DNA of 64,000 nucleotides, from positions 62,001 through 126,000 of the forward strand of contig NZ_JWIC01000009.1 of NCBI RefSeq assembly GCF_000814765.1, in the 5' to 3' direction. The notes below the pieces were generated by a model. The model did not search any database, was not told the DNA's origin, and saw nothing but the letters and a program-made list of their open reading frames with translations. Source of the stretch: Pseudoalteromonas luteoviolacea (GTDB taxonomy: Bacteria > Pseudomonadota > Gammaproteobacteria > Enterobacterales > Alteromonadaceae). Shown here one piece after another: positions 17,315 through 24,440 of the stretch (position 1 is its first letter; the number at the start of each line of letters is the position of its first letter). The position numbers and the translations under genes are program-made.

Positions 17315-17532
17315 AAAAAAGCCCGCAATAGCGGGCCTTTTTTGATCATATCTACCGTCACCGATATGAGCAATGTAGCAAGTAAAATAGTAAGTGGGTT
17401 GAGTGTACTTTACTTAAGGGGCGTTAAGATAAAGCACATGCAACCTTGCATTTTTACGTGTGCATCACGTGTTTCAGGGTCTTGAAACAATTTAGCGTAC
17501 TTAACAAGTTGAGCCGTCTACTCGACTTGTTG
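17315..17532 (-). ncRNA. Fur-controlled RyhB-like small RNA, unit 2
   Basis: About 218 nt. Same order of elements as unit 1: a 5' hairpin AACAAGT/ACTTGTT with GACGG in its loop, a GTTTC/GAAAC hairpin with a GACCC loop, CTTAA-CGCCCC-TTAAG (loop at plus-strand 17418-17423), core ACATTGCTCA (17368-17377), a TCATATC/GATATGA hairpin, and a terminator with stem GCCCGC/GCGGGC and six T (17315-17336). The 5' stem differs from unit 1 at paired positions, so base pairing is kept. The bases between the hairpins have diverged, while the core and the 3' hairpin are nearly identical. Confidence 0.82.
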
Positions 17533-17590
17533 AGATTGATTATCAATTGTATTTTGATCTATGTCAATACTTTTTTGAAAACAATTCTCA
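17531..17590 (-). promoter_or_regulatory. sigma70 promoter with two Fur boxes, sRNA unit 2
   Basis: Minus-strand -35 TTGACA (17567-17562), 17-base spacer, -10 GATAAT (17544-17539). Fur boxes are TGAGAATTGTTTTCA (17576-17590) and TGATAATCAATCTCA (17531-17545), in the same arrangement as unit 1. Confidence 0.85.
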
Positions 17591-17693
17591 TTTACGTTGT
17601 TGGTGAGCTGTAAGCGTTAATTTGTTTTGGTTTTTTTGAACACCCTCATCTTAATTGGTGAGGTAAGTGGGTCATTGGCAAGTAGTAAAAATA

Positions 17694-17905
17694 GAAAAGC
17701 CCGCGGGTCAAGCGGGCTTTTGTGTTCATATCTACCGTCACTGATATGAGCAATGTAGCAAGTAAAATAGTCGGTTTTTACAAGTTGTTTTAGGGGCGTA
17801 AAACAACGCGTTATTACCTAACGTTTAACGTTCGCTCAACGTGTTTCAGGGTCGAGAAACAAAATTAGAGTACTTCAACAAAATAAACCGTCACTTACTT
17901 TGTTG
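17694..17905 (-). ncRNA. Fur-controlled RyhB-like small RNA, unit 3
   Basis: About 212 nt. The 5' hairpin is CAACAAAGTAA/TTATTTTGTTG around a GACGG-containing loop. A GTTTC/GAAAC hairpin with a GACCC loop follows, then TTGTTTTA-CGCCCC-TAAAACAA, a perfect 8-bp stem with the same loop as the other units (plus-strand 17793-17798). The core ACATTGCTCA is at 17748-17757. The next hairpin has one loop change (AGTGACGG), and the terminator GCCCGC/GCGGGC with four T is at 17694-17717. Different stem sequences around identical loops argue for selection on RNA structure. Confidence 0.82.
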
Positions 17906-17963
17906 AGATTGATTATCAATAACATTTGGTTCAGTGTCAACATTTATTTGCAAATAATTCTCA
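17904..17963 (-). promoter_or_regulatory. sigma70 promoter with two Fur boxes, sRNA unit 3
   Basis: Minus-strand -35 TTGACA (17940-17935), 17-base spacer, -10 GATAAT (17917-17912). Fur boxes are TGAGAATTATTTGCA (17949-17963) and TGATAATCAATCTCA (17904-17918). Confidence 0.85.
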
Positions 17964-18097
17964 TTTGATTTATTCGTGTTTGTTGCTTAAGCAAACTACT
18001 TCATTATTTCGCCTACTTTTGAGTGCGCTAAGACACTTTATTTCCTGATCTTTTCGGCGTATAACAGTTACATAAAAATAACAAAAGAGGTGAGTTA

Positions 18098-19399
18098 ATG
18101 GTCAGTACGTTGGGGTTGATTGGTGCATTGGCTGCATTGATTTGGCTGACTTTAAGAGGGATGAATTTGTTTATTGCCGCGCCGTTATGTGCACTGTTGG
18201 TCGCACTTAGCAGCAATATTACGATATTTAATGGCATCAATGACGGTGACTTTGTTTCAATTTATATGTCCGGATTCAGTGGTTTTATCCAAGCTTGGTT
18301 CTTTATGTTTTTGCTGGGTTCATTGTTTGGTAAATTTATGGAAGATACGGGCGCTGCCGATGCTATTGCGCGTTACATTACCGATAAAATAGGGATGAAG
18401 CATGCTGTATTTGCCATCGTGCTAGCTTGTGCCTTACTGACTTATGGTGGGGTGAGTGTTTTTATTGTGGCATTTTCTGTTTATCCGATGGCATTGAGCT
18501 TATTTAAGGATGCGGGCCTGCCTCGGCGTTTTATCCCCGCAGTACTGGCTTTTGGTTCTGTGACATTTACCATGACCTCGGCGGGGTCTCCTGAAATACA
18601 AAACTGGATCCCAATAAAATACTTGGGCACGTCTCCCTATGCGGCATGGCAAGAAAGCTTAATTGTCGCCGTATTTATGGCTGTTTTGGGCTATTTTTTA
18701 CTGGTTAAAATGATTAAAAAGGCTGTCGATAATGGCGAGTCTTTTCAAGTGAGAGCGGGCGACCCTATCGAGGATAAGCGTCATTTACCCCACCCAATCA
18801 CAGGGCTCTTACCCTTACTCGTCGTATTGAGCTTGTCATTTCTATTGCACGAACAGCTTCAGCAAAGCGCGTTAATTGTTGCCTTGCTCGGCGGCGTCAT
18901 ATCTATTTTTATCATTAATTTTAAGTACTTTAAAAGTCTATCTCAGGCCATTAATCTAGGAACAACAGGGGCATTGGTGGCTATTGGCAATACGGCTGCG
19001 GTCGTCGGTTTTGGCGCCGTTGCTAAAGGCACGCCTGCGTTTCAAGAGGCTGTGACCTTAATGACCTCCATTCCGGGCAATGAGTTGCTTGGCGCGGCAA
19101 TCGCGGTGAGTGTTATCGCGGCATTAACGGGATCAGCCTCGGGTGGACAGGCAATTGCACTCCCTTTGGTTGCGCCTCATTATTTAGATTTGGGGGTCGA
19201 TGAAAACCAGTTACATCGTGTTGTCGCGATTAGTTCGGGTGCACTGGACACCTTGCCACACAATGGCTATGTCGTGACAACGGTGCGGGCGATTTGTGGC
19301 GAGAAACACCAAGATGCGTATTGGCCACTGGCAGTATTGACGGTATGCGTACCTTTATTAGGGGTTGTTTTGATCTTGGGTCTATTTATCTGGTTTTAA
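18098..19399 (+). CDS. GntP-family permease (gluconate:H+ symporter type)
   Basis: 433 residues with about 12 hydrophobic segments. The TYGGVSVFIVAFSVYPMALSL segment (~residue 112-132) and the later ALTGSASGGQAIALPL segment (~residue 346-362) are typical of GntP/CitMHS-type carriers. GAGGTGAG just ahead supports the ATG at 18098. GntP members import gluconate, hydroxy acids or related carboxylates by proton symport; the substrate here is unknown because no catabolic gene is adjacent. It is transcribed away from the small RNA array. Confidence 0.85.
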   Translation: MVSTLGLIGALAALIWLTLRGMNLFIAAPLCALLVALSSNITIFNGINDGDFVSIYMSGFSGFIQAWFFMFLLGSLFGKFMEDTGAADAIARYITDKIGMKHAVFAIVLACALLTYGGVSVFIVAFSVYPMALSLFKDAGLPRRFIPAVLAFGSVTFTMTSAGSPEIQNWIPIKYLGTSPYAAWQESLIVAVFMAVLGYFLLVKMIKKAVDNGESFQVRAGDPIEDKRHLPHPITGLLPLLVVLSLSFLLHEQLQQSALIVALLGGVISIFIINFKYFKSLSQAINLGTTGALVAIGNTAAVVGFGAVAKGTPAFQEAVTLMTSIPGNELLGAAIAVSVIAALTGSASGGQAIALPLVAPHYLDLGVDENQLHRVVAISSGALDTLPHNGYVVTTVRAICGEKHQDAYWPLAVLTVCVPLLGVVLILGLFIWF

Positions 19400-19429
19400 T
19401 CGAAAGGTGTCAATGGGTAAGCAGTTGTC

Positions 19430-19447
19430 ATGCAAAATGCATTGCAT
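19430..19447. promoter_or_regulatory. 18-bp inverted repeat ATGCAA-N6-TTGCAT
   Basis: The dyad lies 71 bases upstream of the AIM24 gene and could be an operator for a dimeric regulator. No regulator is identified. Confidence 0.3.
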
Positions 19448-19517
19448 TGTACTAACTTTGACAGACAAAAAGGCTGTGAAGACACAGTTATTTGGGCACA
19501 TAAAAGGAGAATAAGAT

Positions 19518-20306
19518 ATGCATTGTCATGAAATTGATTATGAAATCATCGGCGAATCGATGCAGATGGTTGAAGTGGAGTTGGATCCCAATGAAACGGT
19601 TATTGCAGAAGCCGGCGCGATGAACTACATGCAAGATGGCATTAGCTTTGAAGCAAAAATGGGTGACGGCTCTGATGTAGATCAAGGCTTTATGGGTAAG
19701 TTATTCAGCGCAGGTAAGCGTTTAATTAGTGGTGAGTCGTTGTTTATGACGCACTTCACCAATGAAGGTGTGGGTAAAAAGCGCGTGGCATTTGCAGCGC
19801 CTTTTCCGGGTTCTATTTTGGCGTTGGATATGGCGACGTTAGGTCAATCTGTGTACTTACAAAAAGATTCATTTTTATGTGCTGCACTGGGCACCAAAGT
19901 GGATATTGCCTTTCAGCGTAAACTCGGCGCGGGCTTTTTTGGTGGAGAAGGGTTCATATTGGAGCATCTGCAGGGCGATGGAATGGCATTTGCCCATGCA
20001 GGCGGCACTGTGGTTGAAAAGCAACTGAATGGTGAAACGCTGCGCGTCGATACCGGCTGTGTGGTTGGTTTCAGCGAAGGCATCGAATTTGATATTGAGC
20101 GGGTGAAAGGCCTGAAAAGTATGTTTTTTGGCGGTGAAGGGCTCTTTTTAGCGACGTTAAAAGGCCATGGCACGGTGTGGATCCAAAGCTTACCATTCTC
20201 TAGATTAGCGGATCGTGTCCTTGAACATGCACCAAAACAAGGCGGTAGCAGGCAGGGCGAAGGCTCTGTATTAGGCAGTGTTGGCGATATCATTGATGGT
20301 GATTAA
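19518..20306 (+). CDS. AIM24 / TIGR00266 family protein
   Basis: 262 residues, beginning with a DYEIIGESMQMVEVELDPNE strand pattern and the AEAGAMNYMQDGI motif typical of the family. Gly-rich beta turns recur (GAGFFGGEGFILEHLQGDG; MFFGGEGLFLATLKGHG), in keeping with a duplicated beta-fold. There is no signal peptide or membrane helix. Bacterial members are widespread but have no settled biochemical role; the yeast relative AIM24 is mitochondrial. A good AAGGAGA ribosome site precedes the ATG. It stands alone between the permease and the EF-G gene. Confidence 0.88.
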   Translation: MHCHEIDYEIIGESMQMVEVELDPNETVIAEAGAMNYMQDGISFEAKMGDGSDVDQGFMGKLFSAGKRLISGESLFMTHFTNEGVGKKRVAFAAPFPGSILALDMATLGQSVYLQKDSFLCAALGTKVDIAFQRKLGAGFFGGEGFILEHLQGDGMAFAHAGGTVVEKQLNGETLRVDTGCVVGFSEGIEFDIERVKGLKSMFFGGEGLFLATLKGHGTVWIQSLPFSRLADRVLEHAPKQGGSRQGEGSVLGSVGDIIDGD

Positions 20307-20469
20307 GGCTAAAAATGGCTTATTTAATGCAGTTCAACAATGCAATATCGCAGCGAATGCGTTTTAATTGCAAATTGGCTGCATTTTAATCGACTTCAAG
20401 GATGATGTTCGCCTAAAGAGGTGATATACTCCCGCCGAATAATTTTTCTACTTTAAATAGAGTAAAACA

Positions 20470-22557
20470 ATGGCAGATTTATCGAAATACAGAAACATTG
20501 GTATTTTCGCGCACGTTGATGCGGGTAAAACTACGACCACTGAGCGTATTCTTAAGCTTACTGGTAAGATTCACAAAACTGGTGAAGTACACGATGGTGA
20601 GTCAACTACTGACTTCATGGAACAGGAAGCAGAGCGTGGTATTACTATCCAGTCAGCAGCTGTTACTTGTGAGTGGAAAGGCCACCGTTTAAACGTTATC
20701 GATACTCCTGGACACGTTGACTTCACAGTTGAAGTATACCGTTCACTTAAAGTTCTTGACGGTGGTATCGGTGTATTCTGTGGTTCTGGTGGTGTTGAGC
20801 CTCAGTCAGAAACTAACTGGCGTTATGCGAACGAATCAGAAGTTGCACGTTGTATCTTCGTAAACAAACTAGACCGTATGGGTGCTGACTTCTACCGCGT
20901 AGTAGGTCAAGTAGAGAAAGTACTTGGCGCAAACCCACTAGTTATGACTCTTCCTATCGGTATCGAAGATCAGTTCACAGGTGTTGTTGACGTACTAGAA
21001 AAGAAAGCATACATCTGGGACGAGACTGGCCTTCCAGAAAACTACGAAATCACTGACGTTCCAGCTGACATGGTTGAGAAAGTTGAAGAGTACCATGAGA
21101 TGCTAGTTGAGTCTGCTGTTGAGCAAGACGACGACCTAATGGAAGCATACATGGAAGGTGAAACTCCTTCACTAGAGCAAATCAAAGCTTGTATCCGTAA
21201 AGGTACACGTGACCTTGCTTTCTTCCCAACTTTCTGTGGTTCTGCATTCAAAAACAAAGGTATGCAGCTAGTACTAGACGCAGTTGTTGATTACCTACCG
21301 TCTCCAACTGAAGTTGACCCTCAGCCTCTAACTGATCCTGAAACTGGTGAGCCTACTGGTGACGTTGCGACAGTTGATGCAGAAGAGCCACTTAAAGCGC
21401 TTGCGTTCAAAATCATGGACGACCGTTTCGGTGCACTTACGTTCATCCGTATCTACGCTGGTCGCATGAAGAAAGGTGACACGATCCTTAACTCTGCAAC
21501 TGGTAAAACTGAGCGTATCGGCCGTATGGTTGAGATGCAAGCAGACGAGCGTAACGAACTTACTGAAGCACAAGCGGGTGACATCATCGCAGTTGTAGGT
21601 ATGAAGAACGTTCAAACTGGTCACACGCTATGTGATCCTAAGCACGAATGTACTCTAGAAGCGATGATCTTCCCTGATCCGGTAATCTCTATCGCTGTTG
21701 CACCTAAAGATAAAGGTGGTAACGAGAAGATGGGTATCGCTATCGGTAAGATGGTTGCAGAAGATCCGTCATTCCAGGTTGAGACTGACGAAGATTCAGG
21801 TGAAACTATCCTTAAAGGTATGGGTGAGCTTCACCTAGACATCAAGGTAGACATCCTTAAGCGTACTTACGGCGTTGAGCTAGTTGTTGGTCAACCTCAG
21901 GTTGCTTACCGTGAAACTATCACGCAAGAAGTTGAAGACAGCTACACGCACAAGAAGCAGTCTGGTGGTTCTGGTCAGTTCGGTAAGATCGACTACCGCA
22001 TCAAGCCAGGTGAAGTTGGTTCTGGTTTCACGTTCTCATCTTCAGTTGTTGGTGGTAACGTACCTAAAGAATTCTGGCCTGCAGTTGAGAAAGGCTTCGC
22101 GTCAATGATGGAAGAAGGTGTTCTAGCTGGCTTCCCTGTACTAGACGTTGAAGTTGAGCTATTCGACGGTGGTTTCCACGCAGTTGACTCATCAGCAATC
22201 GCATTCGAAATCGCTGCTAAAGGCGCTTTCCGTCAGTCTATCCCTAAAGCGGGTGCACAACTTCTTGAGCCAATCATGAAAGTTGACGTGTTCACGCCAG
22301 ATGACAACGTAGGTGACGTAATCGGTGACCTTAACCGTCGTCGTGGTATGATCAAAGACCAAGAAGCTGGCGCAATGGGCGTTCGTATCAAGGGTGAAGT
22401 ACCTCTATCTGAAATGTTCGGATACATTGGTCACCTACGTACTATCACGTCTGGTCGTGGTCAGTTCTCAATGGAATTCTCTCACTATGCACCATGTCCG
22501 CAAAACGTTGCTGACGCGGTAATCGCTGCTGAGAAAGAAAAGAAAGCTGCTAAGTAA
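20470..22557 (+). CDS. fusA: Translation elongation factor G
   Basis: 695 residues, full length. G1 (AHVDAGKTTTTER), G3 (DTPGHVD) and G4 (NKLD) are intact, followed by the usual domains II-V. It drives ribosomal translocation and, with RRF, ribosome recycling. It is not in an rpsL-rpsG-fusA-tuf setting, so it is probably a second copy, as in several marine gammaproteobacteria that carry two fusA genes. Codon use is strongly biased to favoured codons (CGT, GGT, GAC, TTC, AAC), as in the tuf gene, so it is highly expressed and not a silent paralogue. A strong terminator follows. Confidence 0.95.
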   Translation: MADLSKYRNIGIFAHVDAGKTTTTERILKLTGKIHKTGEVHDGESTTDFMEQEAERGITIQSAAVTCEWKGHRLNVIDTPGHVDFTVEVYRSLKVLDGGIGVFCGSGGVEPQSETNWRYANESEVARCIFVNKLDRMGADFYRVVGQVEKVLGANPLVMTLPIGIEDQFTGVVDVLEKKAYIWDETGLPENYEITDVPADMVEKVEEYHEMLVESAVEQDDDLMEAYMEGETPSLEQIKACIRKGTRDLAFFPTFCGSAFKNKGMQLVLDAVVDYLPSPTEVDPQPLTDPETGEPTGDVATVDAEEPLKALAFKIMDDRFGALTFIRIYAGRMKKGDTILNSATGKTERIGRMVEMQADERNELTEAQAGDIIAVVGMKNVQTGHTLCDPKHECTLEAMIFPDPVISIAVAPKDKGGNEKMGIAIGKMVAEDPSFQVETDEDSGETILKGMGELHLDIKVDILKRTYGVELVVGQPQVAYRETITQEVEDSYTHKKQSGGSGQFGKIDYRIKPGEVGSGFTFSSSVVGGNVPKEFWPAVEKGFASMMEEGVLAGFPVLDVEVELFDGGFHAVDSSAIAFEIAAKGAFRQSIPKAGAQLLEPIMKVDVFTPDDNVGDVIGDLNRRRGMIKDQEAGAMGVRIKGEVPLSEMFGYIGHLRTITSGRGQFSMEFSHYAPCPQNVADAVIAAEKEKKAAK

Positions 22558-22580
22558 TTAGCCACTCCTTTCTTTTGAAA

Positions 22581-22604
22581 AAACCGCCTCAGGGCGGTTT
22601 TTTT
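22581..22604 (+). terminator. Rho-independent terminator of fusA
   Basis: AAACCGCC-TCAG-GGCGGTTT followed by TTTT, 24 bases after the stop codon. Confidence 0.93.
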
Positions 22605-22968
22605 ATGCGTATGGATAACTCACCCGCTGTGGCTGAGCAGTGGTTAAGTTGATTTAAGCCTGGCTAAATCGCCATTTTATGAATTTTTTTATTTGTAAAA
22701 TGTAAACAATTGTATAATGCAAATTCCCATTCTTTCGGACTGTTTTCTGAGCAATCCCCACATCTTTTTTACGTAATTTACTAAAAAATATACCTATCTA
22801 GAAAGTTAAATTATCTAATGTAATGCAAATATAGAGAATTAAGCATGCGCTAAAAAAGTGGATTGTTGAAAAAAGCAGAGGGCGAGCTTGATTTAGGAAC
22901 AAAGCGAATTTATCATGCTTCCTTCTTAATCCTAAAGTAGGTGAATTGAGTAAAATTTGGAGGTACTC
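22605..22968. other. AT-rich intergenic region, no gene recognised
   Basis: 364 bases between the fusA terminator and the next start, with stop codons in all frames and no repeat. It should hold the promoter of the small membrane-protein gene, but no convincing -35/-10 pair stands out. Confidence 0.5.
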
Positions 22969-23394
22969 ATGAAGACAATCAACTTACAAATTAACTGGTA
23001 TATTTATCTGTTGCAGCTGATTGCATCGGTTTTGCTTTATGTTGTGTTATTGCACTCTGGTTTGGAGTTTGTCGCCAAAGTACTCGGCGTGTCAGGCGCT
23101 GCTTTGACAATGGTCACGCTGATTTCATCAATTATTGGGAAAAAATACGTTCACATTGATAAAGCTGGGTTTAGCTATCGCAGCTGGTCACAGGTCAATT
23201 ATTTACACAGTGATGAAATTGCGACGTTAAAAGTTACTAAGCTGCTGGGCGCATATTTAGTATCAGTCGAGTTGAGCTCGAAAAAGCAGATTGCATTTCC
23301 ATATTGGTTGGCAAATTTAGAAGACATACAAAGAGCGGCGAAGGAATTTAATTGCCCGTTAGCTGGTGTGATAGACACCGAAGTGAAAGCCTAA
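22969..23394 (+). CDS. Small membrane protein with PH-like cytosolic part, unknown function
   Basis: 141 residues from the ATG at 22969, chosen because GGAGG lies at 22959-22963. Two hydrophobic segments (~10-33 and ~38-57) are followed by a soluble beta-rich part (YVHIDKAGFSYRSWSQVNYL; YLVSVELSSKKQIAFPYWL) resembling the strand pattern of bacterial PH-like membrane domains. I do not recognise a named family. It is followed at once by a bidirectional terminator shared with hemB, so it is a single-gene unit. Confidence 0.7.
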   Translation: MKTINLQINWYIYLLQLIASVLLYVVLLHSGLEFVAKVLGVSGAALTMVTLISSIIGKKYVHIDKAGFSYRSWSQVNYLHSDEIATLKVTKLLGAYLVSVELSSKKQIAFPYWLANLEDIQRAAKEFNCPLAGVIDTEVKA

Positions 23395-23396
23395 CT

Positions 23397-23423
23397 AAAA
23401 AAGCGCCTAATAGGCGCTTTTTT
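23397..23423. terminator. Bidirectional terminator between small membrane protein and hemB
   Basis: AAAAAAGCGCCTA-A-TAGGCGCTTTTTT is symmetrical, with A and T runs on both sides, and serves both convergent genes. Confidence 0.93.
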
Positions 23424-23428
23424 GCTTT

Positions 23429-24439
23429 TTATTGCTCATTGAGCCAAATGGCTGCCTGCTTGGCAAAGTAGGTCAAGATCCCGTCTGCCCCAGCACGTTT
23501 AAACGCTAAGAGCGACTCCATAACGATAGGCTTTTCAGCAAGCCAGCCATTATCAATAGCAGCTTTGTGCATGGCATATTCACCACTGACTTGATAAGCA
23601 AAAGTTGGTACTCCAAACTCACTCTTTACGCGTTTGACGACATCGAGGTAAGGCATGCCAGGCTTCACCATGACCATGTCCGCGCCCTCTTGTAAGTCTA
23701 AGGCAACTTCTCGTATTGCTTCATCCGAATTAGCTGGATCCATCTGATAGGTCTTCTTATCAGCTCCTTTAAGGTTACCTGCGGAGCCAACAGCATCTCT
23801 GAATGGGCCATAGTAACTTGATGCATACTTTGCAGAGTAAGCCATGATACGCGTGTGGATGTGACCGGCTTCTTCTAATGCATCGCGAATGGCACCAATA
23901 CGGCCATCCATCATGTCTGAGGGCGCAACCACATCAGCACCTGCGTCGGCGTGAGACAATGCCTGTTTGATAAGAATCTCAGTGGTGATGTCATTCATCA
24001 CATAGCCTGTGTCGTCTATGATGCCGTCTTGTCCATGCACAGTAAACGGGTCTAATGCGACGTCAGTGATCACACCTAGCTCTGGACAGGCCGCTTTGAG
24101 TGCCTTGACTGTGCGCTGTGCAAGTCCATCAGGATTATAAGCTTCTTCAGCCATTAAGGATTTTTTATCTGAGGGGGTGACGGGGAAAATAGCAATGGCA
24201 GGAATGCCCAATGCGTGTAATTGTTTTGCTTCTTCTACGAGCAGATCAACCGACAGTCGTTCAATCCCAGGCATAGAAGGAATGGGTTCACGACAGTTTG
24301 TGCCCTCTAAAACGAAAACAGGATAAATTAGATCAGCGACAGTTAATGTATTTTCGCTCATAAGGCGACGTGAAAAGTTGTCGCGGCGCATGCGTCGCAT
24401 ACGAGTATATGGAAATAGATCTAGTCCTGATTGAGCCAC
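23429..24439 (-). CDS. hemB: Porphobilinogen synthase (5-aminolevulinate dehydratase)
   Basis: 336 residues from a GTG at 24439, set by GGAGA 6 bases upstream; the long N-terminal extension of the open frame overlaps the neighbouring gene and is not coding. It condenses two 5-aminolevulinates to porphobilinogen in haem synthesis. The Schiff-base lysines are in MAYSAKYASSYYG and VMVKPGMPYLDV. The region that holds the three Zn cysteines in E. coli reads DVALDPFTVHGQDG, without cysteines, as in the Mg-dependent Pseudomonas-type enzyme. It starts 1 base after the stop of the diguanylate cyclase gene, so translation is probably coupled. Confidence 0.95.
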   Translation of the reverse strand: MAQSGLDLFPYTRMRRMRRDNFSRRLMSENTLTVADLIYPVFVLEGTNCREPIPSMPGIERLSVDLLVEEAKQLHALGIPAIAIFPVTPSDKKSLMAEEAYNPDGLAQRTVKALKAACPELGVITDVALDPFTVHGQDGIIDDTGYVMNDITTEILIKQALSHADAGADVVAPSDMMDGRIGAIRDALEEAGHIHTRIMAYSAKYASSYYGPFRDAVGSAGNLKGADKKTYQMDPANSDEAIREVALDLQEGADMVMVKPGMPYLDVVKRVKSEFGVPTFAYQVSGEYAMHKAAIDNGWLAEKPIVMESLLAFKRAGADGILTYFAKQAAIWLNEQ

Positions 24440-24440
24440 A

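Larger units (their letters stand above)
16903..17963 (-). repeat. Three tandem diverged copies of an sRNA transcription unit
   Basis: Three direct copies at periods of about 412 and 373 bases. Each includes promoter, Fur boxes, sRNA and terminator. Conservation is highest in the promoter, the core and the last hairpin and lowest between hairpins, so this is an old tandem duplication kept under selection. Confidence 0.85.

Noticed and set aside
16903..17963. CRISPR array
   Set aside because: The three repeats are ~400 bases long with promoters and terminators, not short identical repeats with unique spacers.
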